Source: Alphaproteobacteria bacterium
GTDB lineage: Bacteria > Pseudomonadota > Alphaproteobacteria > Acetobacterales > Acetobacteraceae
Reading direction: 5' to 3'
Assembly (NCBI GenBank): GCA_016869715.1
Contig: VGDM01000007.1
Coordinates: 1 to 64,000, forward strand
Length of the DNA stretch: 64,000 bases
In this document: positions 55,530-63,724 of the stretch, one piece after another
Numbering within the stretch: position 1 is the first letter of the stretch
Layout: each line of letters starts with the position of its first letter
The notes under the pieces: model-generated
What the model saw: only the letters and a program-made list of their open reading frames with translations
Databases searched by the model: none
What the model was told of the DNA's origin: nothing
Translations under genes and position numbers: made by a program

Positions 55530-55945
55530 TTGCGGTAAAGCGCTTCCGGGCCAATCAGCGGCTCAGCGATATTGGTCAGCGCATCGCCGCGCGGTGCGCG
55601 GTAAAAACAATTGCGCCGCCCGGTATGGCAGGCCACACCAAGCTGATCCACCAGCAGCAGAATTGTATCGCCATCACAATCAAGCCGAAGATCCACCAGC
55701 ATCTGCACCTGGCCGGATATCTCCCCCTTGCGCCATAGCGCCTTGCGTGAACGCGAATAATAGCACACACGCCCGGTGGTCAGGGATTCAGTGATACTCT
55801 CAGCATTCATCCAGGCCATCATCAGCACCTCGCCCGTGTCATGCTGCTGGGCAATGGCGGGGATCAGCCCCGCGGCATCGGTTTTCAGCGCGGCCAGCAA
55901 GGCGGCGCGTGCAGGGGCGGAAATAGGGATGGCGAGCTGCGACAT
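55526..55945 (-). CDS. hisI: Phosphoribosyl-AMP cyclohydrolase
   Basis: Third step of histidine synthesis, a zinc enzyme of 139 residues. Motifs RSRKALWRKGEISGQVQ, DLRLDCDGD and GVACHTGRRNCFYR are present, keeping the three zinc-ligand Cys at about 90, 106 and 113; the position usually His in SGH is Gln (79). It is outside any his operon and paired with COG0523 and Zur, the known context of Zur-controlled hisI paralogues. ATG 55945 abuts the operator-like palindrome, so the mRNA may be nearly leaderless. Confidence 0.9.
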   Translation of the reverse strand: MSQLAIPISAPARAALLAALKTDAAGLIPAIAQQHDTGEVLMMAWMNAESITESLTTGRVCYYSRSRKALWRKGEISGQVQMLVDLRLDCDGDTILLLVDQLGVACHTGRRNCFYRAPRGDALTNIAEPLIGPEALYRK

Positions 55946-55960
55946 TGTTACTTTATAACA
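55946..55960. promoter_or_regulatory. Zur-box-like operator between hisI and zur
   Basis: TGTTA-CTTTA-TAACA is a perfect 5-5-5 inverted repeat in the AT-rich 40-bp hisI/zur intergenic region. A second partial repeat (TAACA...TGTTA) follows up to 55976. The core matches the TGTTAT-A-TAACA style of Fur/Zur boxes. TATAA-like -10 elements for both directions overlap it, so occupancy would block both genes. Confidence 0.6.
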
Positions 55961-55985
55961 GTTGTAACTTCTGTTAGAAAGCGTC

Positions 55986-56477
55986 ATGCATGGATCGGGT
56001 CATCATTTGACGTCGCTTGAAAAGGTGGAGGCGCTTTGCCAGACGCGTGGGGTGCATCTGACGCCTCTGCGCCGTGATGTGCTGCGCCTTGTATTGGAAG
56101 CTGGAGCGCCGATTGGAGCCTATGCCTTGCTCGATCAATTGAAGGCTAGCCGCGCCAAGGCCGCGCCGCCCACTGTCTATCGCGCGCTCGATTTCCTACT
56201 GGAACAGGGCCTGATCCATCGGCTGGAAAGGCTGAACGCCTTCATGGGCTGCGCAGAGGCGCTTAAGGGGCATGGCAATGATCACCCGCATGACCACCCG
56301 CATCAATTCCTGATCTGCCGAGGCTGCGGCGTAACCCGTGAGATTTCCGATCATGACGTTGCCAATGCAATCACCGCCGCCGCCGCGAAGGCTGGGTTTT
56401 CAGCGGCGCGCGCCACGGTAGAGGTTGAAGGTCTCTGCGGAAAATGCGGGGACGCCCTGCACAGTGCGCAGACCTGA
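55986..56477 (+). CDS. zur: Fur-family transcriptional regulator, Zur type
   Basis: 163 residues. N-terminal winged helix (LTPLRRDVLRLVLEAGAPIGAYALLDQLKASRAKAAPPTVYRALDFL, seen in pieces) and a C-terminal dimerisation/metal domain with His-rich GHGNDHPHDHPHQF, then CRGCG and CGKCG for the structural zinc. Divergent from hisI-COG0523 with an operator-like palindrome between. Zur rather than Fur is inferred from this context. ATG 55986 is used; no clear Shine-Dalgarno is seen. Confidence 0.9.
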   Translation: MHGSGHHLTSLEKVEALCQTRGVHLTPLRRDVLRLVLEAGAPIGAYALLDQLKASRAKAAPPTVYRALDFLLEQGLIHRLERLNAFMGCAEALKGHGNDHPHDHPHQFLICRGCGVTREISDHDVANAITAAAAKAGFSAARATVEVEGLCGKCGDALHSAQT

Positions 56478-56541
56478 TTGGATTGCAAAACGCAGCGCCC
56501 GGTGCGTGGGCTTGTTCTTCCTTTCGAAGCAGGAGGGCGTG

Positions 56542-57093
56542 ATGGCGTTGCGCGGTTTTGCTTCTTTCCTCCCCGTGCTGGCGTTCGCGTTGGTATTCGG
56601 CGCGGCGCTGCCAGCTTCAGCGCAACGCGGCGCCATTTCGGGTGAGACTTTCACCGCCGGCACCACGGGTGCTTTGGCGCGAGTCTGCGGCGCCACGGCG
56701 CAGGAATCAGCTTATGCGGCGGCGATCCATTTCTGGCACGGCGTGCTGGTGGCCTCGGGCCAGGCCCGCGGTTCGAGGCATAAGCGCCAAGGCACGCGGC
56801 CTGCCTTCTGCCTGCCCACGCCATCGCCCACCTTGGATCAGGTGGCGGCGAGTTTTGTGGCCTGGTCTGCGGCCAATCCGCAATTTGAAGGCATGCGCGC
56901 CGCTGATGGGCTGATGCGCAATGCCGCTGCGCAATATCCCTGTGCCGCACGTTTGGCGCTGCTGGCCGCGACCGGCTGCGCGAATATGTCTGACAAGCAG
57001 CGCAGCACCGCACCGCCATTGGCGCCGGGGCAGGCGCGCTTGGCGGGGCGGCGATTGGCTCCTTCTCCGGCAATGCCGGTTGGGGTGCGCTGA
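56542..57093 (+). CDS. Rap1a/Tai-like secreted protein, C-terminus fused to a lipoprotein start
   Basis: From ATG 56542 (AGGAGGG upstream) the protein has a signal peptide ending ASAQRG, then a domain with paired Cys (ARVCGATAQE..., PAFCLPTPSP, AAQYPC) like the Rap1a/Tai immunity fold of roughly 100 residues. Such proteins usually end at that YPC. Here the frame runs on into LALLAATGCANMSDKQRSTA, the start of a glycine-zipper lipoprotein, and ends in junk at 57093. Domain identification is by eye. Immunity function is not implied: no T6SS or effector gene is present. Confidence 0.6.
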   Translation: MALRGFASFLPVLAFALVFGAALPASAQRGAISGETFTAGTTGALARVCGATAQESAYAAAIHFWHGVLVASGQARGSRHKRQGTRPAFCLPTPSPTLDQVAASFVAWSAANPQFEGMRAADGLMRNAAAQYPCAARLALLAATGCANMSDKQRSTAPPLAPGQARLAGRRLAPSPAMPVGVR

Positions 57094-57200
57094 TTGGTGC
57101 CGGTGTTGGTGCCGCTGGCGGTTTGGCAGTTGGTCGATCGCGGGAGAATGAACGGCGCGCCTATCAGCGCGGTGTTGAAACGGGGCGCAGCCAGCGTTGA
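56954..57200 (+). pseudogene. Glycine-zipper lipoprotein, N-terminus fused and frameshifted
   Basis: The lipoprotein start (LALLAATGCANMSDKQRSTA) is in the Rap1a frame. The glycine-zipper part (IGAGAGALGGAAIGSFSGNA, GALIGAGVGAAGGLAVGRSR) is in another frame from about 57018 to TGA 57198-57200, with a TGA at 56991 upstream and no start codon. A single indel between about 56995 and 57018 accounts for it. Intact relatives are small outer-membrane/periplasmic lipoproteins of unknown role. Confidence 0.6.
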
Positions 57201-57244
57201 CAATATTGGGCTGCCCTTTTCATCAGCCGGCCCTTTTCGCGGCG

Positions 57245-58441
57245 CTACTTTGGTAGCGTCGCCAAGGCTTGCGTCAGATCAGCGATCAGATCGCTAACTT
57301 CTTCAAGCCCGATGTGAATACGCACAGTGAAGCCGCCCAAATCCGGGCTGGTCGCGGTGCGGGTGATGAAACCTGTGGTGGGCAAGGCAAGGCTTTCAAA
57401 CCCGCCCCATGAAGCGCCAATGCCGAAAAGCGCGAGGGCATCGACGAAGTTGAAGATATCCGCTTCAGTGTAATGCGGCCTGAACACCACGCCGAATAGG
57501 CTGCAGGCGCCGGTGAAATCACGCTTCCACAAGGCGTGCTGAGGATGCGATGGCAGGGCAGGGTGCAGCACACGCGACACCTCTGGCCGGTTTTCAAACC
57601 AGCGTGCCACTTCAAGCCCGCTTTTCTCCTGCTGCTTCAGGCGAATGGGCATGGTGCGCGCACCGCGCAATGCCAGCCAGCAATCATCGGGCGCGGCGAA
57701 ATGCCCCATCTGAGAGGCCGCACCGCGCACAATCTCATAATCCTTTTCGCTATTCACCGTGATGGACCCAAGCAGCACATCCGAATGTCCGCCGACATAT
57801 TTTGTCAGCGCCTGGATTGAAACATCCACGCCATGCTGGAAGGGCATGAAGTGATGAATGCCCCAGGTATTGTCCATCATTACCACACAGCCGGCGGCAT
57901 GGGCCACGCTCGCAAGGGCCGACACATCCTGCACTTCAAAGGTGTGGCTGCCGGGGCTTTCGGTATAGACAACCTTAGTGTTCGGGCGGATCAGCGCGCG
58001 GATGCCGGCCTCATCAATCAGCGGGTCGTAATAGGTAGTTTCAACCCCCCAATCCTTTAGCAGTCCGTTGCAAACATTGCGCGCGGGGCCATAGGCGGAA
58101 TCCGGCATCAGGCAATGATCGCCGGTCTTGAGATAGGCCATCAGCGGCACTGTCACGGCGGCAAGGCCAGTGCCGACCAATACGCAGCGCGTCCCGCCTT
58201 CAATTTCCGCCACCACATCTTCAAGCGCATATTGTGTGGGACCGCCGGCGGTGCCGTAGGTCATCACGCGGTTCCATTTATCCTTCTGGAAAACGCGGCG
58301 TGATTCGGCATTCGGGTGCAACACGGTGGACCCGCGATGCACGGCCGGATTAACGAAGCCATGCACGCGCGTGCCTGCGCGCCCGGCATGAGACATGCGT
58401 GTGGCGAAGCCCTGCCCCTGTGTTGTGTTCTTGTCGGCCAT
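57245..58441 (-). CDS. metC: Cystathionine beta-lyase, PLP-dependent
   Basis: 398 residues of the Cys/Met metabolism gamma family. PLP Lys is in ALTKYVGGHSDVLLGS (about residue 214), with the preceding VVMMDNTWG (Asp contacting PLP). Splits cystathionine to homocysteine, pyruvate and ammonia; the ATRMSHAGRAG... start and the C-terminus RIHIGLEEVSDLIADL fit the MetC branch, but C-S lyases of other specificity are similar. Start ATG 58441 directly follows the sseA stop; the longer frame to 58519 is sseA shadow. Confidence 0.88.
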   Translation of the reverse strand: MADKNTTQGQGFATRMSHAGRAGTRVHGFVNPAVHRGSTVLHPNAESRRVFQKDKWNRVMTYGTAGGPTQYALEDVVAEIEGGTRCVLVGTGLAAVTVPLMAYLKTGDHCLMPDSAYGPARNVCNGLLKDWGVETTYYDPLIDEAGIRALIRPNTKVVYTESPGSHTFEVQDVSALASVAHAAGCVVMMDNTWGIHHFMPFQHGVDVSIQALTKYVGGHSDVLLGSITVNSEKDYEIVRGAASQMGHFAAPDDCWLALRGARTMPIRLKQQEKSGLEVARWFENRPEVSRVLHPALPSHPQHALWKRDFTGACSLFGVVFRPHYTEADIFNFVDALALFGIGASWGGFESLALPTTGFITRTATSPDLGGFTVRIHIGLEEVSDLIADLTQALATLPK

Positions 58442-58442
58442 A

Positions 58443-59285
58443 TCAGCTACTCTTTTCCTTTTGGGTTTCGGGCCTGGCGGCCCATTCGGTCCAGGAACCA
58501 TCATAAATCGCAGCATCACCCAGCCCGGCCTGCTTGAGCCCGAGTGCGAGGATGCAGGCAGTCACACCAGTGCCGCAGCATGTGATGATGGGCTTTGCTC
58601 CATCCGCACCGGCTGCAGCGAAACGCGCGCGCAGCGTTGCCGCATCCTTCATGGTGAAGTTGGCATTGAGCAAATCATTGAAAGGCACGCTTTGCGCGCC
58701 CGGCATATGGCCGGACGGCAGGCCGGGGCGCGGTTCCGGTGTGGTACCATCAAAGCGACCTTTTGCACGCGCATCCAGAATGAGCGCGCTGCCACCAGCG
58801 ATGATCCGCTTCACATCACCAATGCCCTTCACCAAATTGGCGCGAAAATCCGGCGTGTAGCTGCTGGAGGCGGCGGGCTTCGCATCCCCGCTCTCAGTCG
58901 CACGGCCTTCGGCCAACCATTTCGGCAAACCACCATCCAGCACCGCCGCCTTTTCATGGCCGAAAAGCTTCATCAGCCACCAGCCGCGCGCCGAGGATTG
59001 CAGCCCTTTTTGATCATAGAAGATCACGCGCGTTGCATTGCTGATGCCCATTTCCTCCATCAGCCGAGCAAAACGACCAGCGGTAGGGGCCATATGCGGC
59101 AGGCTGGTGTCAGGATCGGCCACCACATCAATATCGAAGAAGCGCGCATCAGGGATATGCGCTTCGCGATATTTGGTCAGGCCATCAAAGGGCTCATTCG
59201 GCAGGTATTTGGTGGCGTCGAATACCATCAGATCAGGCGCGCCAAGTGCCTCGGCCAGCCATTCGGTTGAAACCAGATCGTGCAT
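58443..59285 (-). CDS. sseA: 3-mercaptopyruvate sulfurtransferase (two rhodanese domains)
   Basis: 280 residues. Inactive N-terminal rhodanese domain (about 1-130, HIPDARFFDID...) and active C-terminal domain with the catalytic loop CCGTGVTAC near residues 234-242; CG(S/T)GVT is the mercaptopyruvate type, against CRKGVT in thiosulfate rhodaneses. It transfers sulfur from mercaptopyruvate to thiol acceptors. It precedes metC on the same strand, giving a sulfur amino acid group, and follows alaX by 3 bp. Confidence 0.92.
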   Translation of the reverse strand: MHDLVSTEWLAEALGAPDLMVFDATKYLPNEPFDGLTKYREAHIPDARFFDIDVVADPDTSLPHMAPTAGRFARLMEEMGISNATRVIFYDQKGLQSSARGWWLMKLFGHEKAAVLDGGLPKWLAEGRATESGDAKPAASSSYTPDFRANLVKGIGDVKRIIAGGSALILDARAKGRFDGTTPEPRPGLPSGHMPGAQSVPFNDLLNANFTMKDAATLRARFAAAGADGAKPIITCCGTGVTACILALGLKQAGLGDAAIYDGSWTEWAARPETQKEKSS

Positions 59286-59288
59286 GGA

Positions 59289-60008
59289 TCAATCCTCCAC
59301 CAGCGCCAGGGAAACGCGGCGATTCTGCCTACCCTTGTTTTCGATTTTCGTGACCTCCACGCGCCCGATCTCGCCGGTGTGCCGCACATGCGTGCCGCCA
59401 CAGGGTTGCAGATCAATCGGCGCATCAGCGCTGCCAATACGCACCAGGCGAATGCGTCCGGAGCCGCGCGGCGGTTGTACGGAAAGCGTGCGCACCAGGC
59501 CCGGATTGGCATCAAGTTCTGCCTCGGCAATCCATTCCTGCGTGACGGGGTGATTGCCAGCGATCAGCGCATTCAGCCTTTCGGTCAGGCTTTCCTTTGT
59601 CGGTGGCTCGGGCAAATCAAAATCCAGGCGTGATTTTTCTAGCCCGATCTGCCCGCCCGTTACACCCGCGCCGGAGATCAGGCTGCAGAGCAAATGCAGC
59701 GTGGTGTGCATGCGCATCAGGCGAAAGCGCCTTGGCCAATCGAGCGCGAGCGTGATTGTTGCACCCACTTCCGGTAAGGCAGCGCCGGCTTCCGGCACAT
59801 GCAACACGGTATTGTCCGGCCCCTTGATGGTATTGGCGATCCGCGCCTCACCACCCGGCCAGCGCAGCCCGCCGGTATCACCGGGCTGGCCGCCGGCCTG
59901 GGCATAAAAATTCGTCCGGTCCGTGATGATCGCCTCAGCCGAGGCGGCCCGCACCTTGGCGACGATCTCGGCAGCATAGGCATCTTCGCGAAAGATCAAT
60001 TCAGTCAT
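59289..60008 (-). CDS. Alanyl-tRNA editing protein AlaX
   Basis: Stand-alone trans-editing enzyme that hydrolyses Ser- or Gly-tRNA-Ala. 239 residues, AlaX-M size. The zinc-binding HxxxH is in RMHTTLHLLCSL, with C-x-x-x-H in QPCGGTHVRHTGEIG. The N-terminal beta barrel (TDRTNFYAQAGGQPGDTG) matches the AlaRS editing module. Start ATG 60008; the frame stays open to 60365 but that extension is not homologous. First gene of the alaX-sseA-metC group. Confidence 0.93.
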   Translation of the reverse strand: MTELIFREDAYAAEIVAKVRAASAEAIITDRTNFYAQAGGQPGDTGGLRWPGGEARIANTIKGPDNTVLHVPEAGAALPEVGATITLALDWPRRFRLMRMHTTLHLLCSLISGAGVTGGQIGLEKSRLDFDLPEPPTKESLTERLNALIAGNHPVTQEWIAEAELDANPGLVRTLSVQPPRGSGRIRLVRIGSADAPIDLQPCGGTHVRHTGEIGRVEVTKIENKGRQNRRVSLALVED

Positions 60009-60113
60009 GTGTTTCCTGGGCGTTGCCTGGGCGCTTAGGCTAGGCCAGAAAGCCGCGAAACAAAACCTCTGCCCCTTGGGCCTGTTTTGGGGTAGGCTTG
60101 CCATGCCAGTCGC

Positions 60114-61031
60114 ATGAGGCAAAACGATTCCCACTCCCATGATCCCGCTCGGGCCGGGCGCGCGCGCCGGCGAGGCGTTATTTTGGTGATTCTGGCAGCA
60201 GCGAGCTTTTCCATCTCTGCGGCTTTCGCGAAGACCATCGGCACCGGCATTCCGGTTGTCGAGGTGATTTTCTTCCGCAATTTTTTCGCGCTGATCCCGC
60301 TTTTGCCTGTGATCGTCAGCGCTGGCGGCTTGGCGGCACTGCGCATGCGCAATCCCGGCAGCCATGTATTGCGCACCATTTTCGGCATGATGGGCATGGT
60401 TGGGTCGTTTTACGGCTATGTCTATCTGCCCTTGGTGACGGTGACGGCGCTTGGCTTCACCATGCCGCTATTCCTGACCCTGCTTGCCATTCCGATTCTG
60501 GGCGAAAAGGTGGGCTGGCGCCGCTGGCTTGCGGTGCTGGTCGGCTTTTGTGGCGTGCTACTGATGGTGCGGCCCGAACAGGGCACAACGGATACGCAAT
60601 GGCTGGCGCTCGGGCTTTGCCTTTTAGGCGCCTTGGCCTGGGCGCTTGCCATGATTACCATTCGCAAAATGGGTGAGGCGGGCGAAAGCGGCGTCGCCAT
60701 TGTGTTTTGGTTTGCGGTTTTTTCTGCTGTACTGGCCGGAATTGCGATGATCCCGGTTTGGGTCTGGCCAAGCCCAACGCAATGGGCGCTGCTGGCCGGC
60801 ATCGGCCTAGTTTCCGCGATTGCGCAAATCATGATGACGGATGCCTATCGGAAGGGCGAGGCATCGCTGCTGGCACCCTTCGAATATTCCGCGATCATCT
60901 GGACCACGGCGCTTGGCGCTTTGATCTGGTCAGAAATGCCGGATGCCTGGGATTTCCTCGGCATCCTAATCCTGGTTGGCGCGGGGCTTTATATTTGGCA
61001 CCGCGAAATGAAGCTTGGGGTGAAGCGGTAA
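60114..61031 (+). CDS. DMT/EamA family transporter
   Basis: 305 residues with ten predicted transmembrane helices in two EamA repeats (first about 22-150, second about 165-300). Typical repeat motifs are VEVIFFRNFFALIPLL with ..LPLVTVTALGFTMPLFLTLLAI..GEKVGWRRW in repeat 1 and APFEYSAIIWTTALGALIWSE..DAWDFLGILILVGAG in repeat 2. Most relatives export amino acids or other small metabolites; substrate unknown. Divergent from alaX, and ending 1 bp before the convergent hydrolase stop. Confidence 0.9.
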   Translation: MRQNDSHSHDPARAGRARRRGVILVILAAASFSISAAFAKTIGTGIPVVEVIFFRNFFALIPLLPVIVSAGGLAALRMRNPGSHVLRTIFGMMGMVGSFYGYVYLPLVTVTALGFTMPLFLTLLAIPILGEKVGWRRWLAVLVGFCGVLLMVRPEQGTTDTQWLALGLCLLGALAWALAMITIRKMGEAGESGVAIVFWFAVFSAVLAGIAMIPVWVWPSPTQWALLAGIGLVSAIAQIMMTDAYRKGEASLLAPFEYSAIIWTTALGALIWSEMPDAWDFLGILILVGAGLYIWHREMKLGVKR

Positions 61032-61032
61032 A

Positions 61033-61977
61033 TCATATCCCCCAATGCGCGCGCAGGCTGGCGGCGGCATGTTGCAGCACCAGATCGGATTTTGGAATGA
61101 AGCGCCCCATGGTCAGGCAGGCATGAATCTGATCCGCAACATGCAGATGCGTGACATTCACGCCTTCCTCGTCAAGGCGCTTGGCATAGGCAATGCCTTC
61201 ATCCACCAGGGGATCAATGCCAGCGGTCATCAGGAAGGCCGGCGGCAAGCCCTTAAGTGAGGGCGCGCGCAAGGGCGAGGCGCGCCAATCAATGCCCTTT
61301 TCATGTGGCCCGAGGTAATGCGCAATGAACCACTTCATGACATCGCGCGTCAGCACCAGGCCTTCGGTGAAGCGATCATAGGATGGCGGATTTCCAGCCA
61401 GATCGGTGACCGGATAGAACAATACCTGATAATCCGGCATGGGCACCTCACCATCCAGGGCCATCACGGCCAACACGGCGGCCAGGTTTCCACCAGCGCT
61501 ATCGCCCCCCACCGCAATGCGTGTGCGATCAATGCCAAGGCGCTTCGCCTGCCGGCAAATGTAGCGATAGGCGGCGGCAGAATCCTCGACCGCTGCCGGG
61601 TAGCGATGTTCGGGCGCAAGGCGGTAGTCAATGGCAATGACGCATGCCTGCGAGAGACTCGCCAATCGCCGGCAGACCTGATCATGGCTATCAAGATCAC
61701 CAATCACCCAGCCACCACCATGCATATAGACAAGGCAGGGCAAGGCAGCGTCCGGATCAGTGCCAATGCCGCGATAGCGGCGCAAGCGTATCTTGCCGGC
61801 GGGGCCGGGGCATTTCAGGTCTTCTACCAGCGCGACTTCAGGCGGGTCTGGCTGCATCACGCGGCGGGAAGCGGCGGAAACCTCCCGCGCTTCGGTGGGG
61901 GTGAGGGTGTTGAAAGCCGGGCGCTTGGCTTCCTTGATCAGATTGAGAACATGTTGCGCGCCTCCATCAAGTGTCAT
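61033..61977 (-). CDS. Alpha/beta hydrolase, hormone-sensitive-lipase (family IV) esterase
   Basis: 314 residues. Oxyanion-hole motif YMHGGGWVIGDLDSHD near 82-97, nucleophile elbow GGDSAGGN (Ser at about 160), Asp in DPLVDEG and His in VADQIHACLT. Hydrolyses short-chain esters. It lies 11 bp downstream of the monooxygenase gene on the same strand, so it may cleave the ester or lactone made by that enzyme. Confidence 0.9.
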   Translation of the reverse strand: MTLDGGAQHVLNLIKEAKRPAFNTLTPTEAREVSAASRRVMQPDPPEVALVEDLKCPGPAGKIRLRRYRGIGTDPDAALPCLVYMHGGGWVIGDLDSHDQVCRRLASLSQACVIAIDYRLAPEHRYPAAVEDSAAAYRYICRQAKRLGIDRTRIAVGGDSAGGNLAAVLAVMALDGEVPMPDYQVLFYPVTDLAGNPPSYDRFTEGLVLTRDVMKWFIAHYLGPHEKGIDWRASPLRAPSLKGLPPAFLMTAGIDPLVDEGIAYAKRLDEEGVNVTHLHVADQIHACLTMGRFIPKSDLVLQHAAASLRAHWGI

Positions 61978-61988
61978 GAGCCTTCCCC

Positions 61989-63614
61989 TTATTCCGCCGC
62001 CGCTGCGGGCCGTTCCGCACCACCGAAATGAAAGCCACGATAGCCATCGGCGGCAATTTCATTGCAGAGCACACGATAACTTCCAACACCACCCACATAG
62101 GGCATGAAAAGCCTTGGTTTGCCCGGCACATTGGCACCCATATACCAGGATGCCGCGCGGGGGTAGAGCGTACGATGCGCAACCGTATTGACTTCTTCTA
62201 CCCAATGATCTTCCGCGTCACGATCAGCCTCAATCGTGGCATGGCCCTTGGCCTGCATGCCCGCGAGGCAATCCATGATCCAATCCACATGCTGTTCGAT
62301 GGAAACGATCATATTGCTGAGGACGGATGGGCTGCCTGGACCTGTGATCATGAACATATTGGGAAAGCCTGCGGTCATGATGCCAAGCAGCGTGCGCGGC
62401 CCGGCTTCCCATTTCGCATTGAGGCTTTCACCTGCGCGACCCTTGATATCCACGCCGAGTAGCGCGCCGGTCATCGCATCAAAGCCGGTGGCAAAAACGA
62501 TGTCGTCAAGTTCATACACTGTACCGCCCGCTTCAATACCAGTCGCCGTAATGCGCGTGATCGGCGCTTCATGCAGGTCAATCAGCGTGACATTGGGGCG
62601 GTTATAGGTTTCGTAATAATGCGTATCCACGCAAATGCGCTTGGTGCCGATTGGATGGTTACGTGGGCAGAGTTTCTCAGCCGTGGCTGGGTCCTTAACG
62701 GTTTCACGAATCTTGCCGCGCACGAAGTCAGCCGCCGTGTCATTGGCGGCCTGATCCAGCAGCAGATCGCGGAAGGACCCCATGAAGGCCGTGCCGCCCA
62801 CGCCCCAGCGCTTTTCATATTCAGCGTGCCGTTCCTCGGCACTAACCGACATGGCGGGCGTGTCGCTCAGCCCATAGAGGATGCCGGTGCGCATCATGCG
62901 CGCCTTTTGCCGGAGATTGGCGTAATCGCCCTTCCAGCTTTGCTCATATTCATCATCCATCGGGCGATTGCGCGATGGAATGCTGAAATTGGGCGTGCGC
63001 TGAAAAACCGTGAGCCGTGCTACTTCTTCCGCAATCACTGGGATGGATTGAATAGCGGAAGACCCGGTGCCGATCACGGCCACCCTGCGCCCGGCGAAAT
63101 CCACCTTATGATGCGGCCAATAGCCGGTATGGAATTGCCGCCCCTTGAAATCGGCGATGCCGCCGATATCCGGCAAGCGGGCTGCGGAAAGGCACCCGGT
63201 CGCCATGAAGAAATAACGCGCGGTAAGCTTCTCACCACGGTTGGTGGCAATGCGCCAGAGCCCGGCGGCATCATCCCAAGCGGCATCGGTTACGCGGGTT
63301 TCGAAGCGGATATCGCGGCGCAAATCGAAGTGTTCCGCGACATGGCGTGCATAGGCCAGGATTTCCGGCTGCGCGGCAAAGCGTTCAGACCAGCGCCATT
63401 CCTGCTGCAATTCCTCAGAGAAGGAAAAGGAATATTGCATGCTTTCCACATCGCAGCGCGCACCAGGATAGCGGTTCCAATACCAGGTGCCGCCCACATC
63501 ATCCGCCGCTTCCAGGCAAATCGCTTTAATACCAAGACCGCGCAGGCGATGCAGCAGGTAAAGCCCGGCAAAGCCTGCGCCCACAATGACAGCGCCATGA
63601 TGTTCCTGTGCCAT
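61989..63614 (-). CDS. Flavin-dependent monooxygenase, type I Baeyer-Villiger class
   Basis: 541 residues. FAD Rossmann motif VIVGAGFAGLYLLHRLRG at the N-terminus, GGTWYWNRYPGARCDVESMQYSF, the BVMO fingerprint FKGRQFHTGYWPHH at about 150-163, and the NADPH motif VAVIGTGSSAIQ following it. Such enzymes insert oxygen next to a ketone to give esters or lactones using NADPH and O2. The ATG at 63614 is preferred: GGAGG lies 6 bp upstream, whereas it directly abuts the alternative ATG at 63620. Confidence 0.92.
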   Translation of the reverse strand: MAQEHHGAVIVGAGFAGLYLLHRLRGLGIKAICLEAADDVGGTWYWNRYPGARCDVESMQYSFSFSEELQQEWRWSERFAAQPEILAYARHVAEHFDLRRDIRFETRVTDAAWDDAAGLWRIATNRGEKLTARYFFMATGCLSAARLPDIGGIADFKGRQFHTGYWPHHKVDFAGRRVAVIGTGSSAIQSIPVIAEEVARLTVFQRTPNFSIPSRNRPMDDEYEQSWKGDYANLRQKARMMRTGILYGLSDTPAMSVSAEERHAEYEKRWGVGGTAFMGSFRDLLLDQAANDTAADFVRGKIRETVKDPATAEKLCPRNHPIGTKRICVDTHYYETYNRPNVTLIDLHEAPITRITATGIEAGGTVYELDDIVFATGFDAMTGALLGVDIKGRAGESLNAKWEAGPRTLLGIMTAGFPNMFMITGPGSPSVLSNMIVSIEQHVDWIMDCLAGMQAKGHATIEADRDAEDHWVEEVNTVAHRTLYPRAASWYMGANVPGKPRLFMPYVGGVGSYRVLCNEIAADGYRGFHFGGAERPAAAAE

Positions 63615-63724
63615 GCTCATCCTCCAAGGCGTGTCCTCCGGGGGGTAGCGGAAATCGCTCCACCGGGACTGTCAATGCCGAAAACGCGCGTTATGCTACC
63701 CGAAATGCGTAAAGGGGAAAGTCC

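Noticed and set aside
57236-57262. CGCTAC/GTAGCG hairpin as metC terminator
   Set aside because: The 6-bp stem overlaps the metC stop codon and has no adjacent T run on the minus strand.
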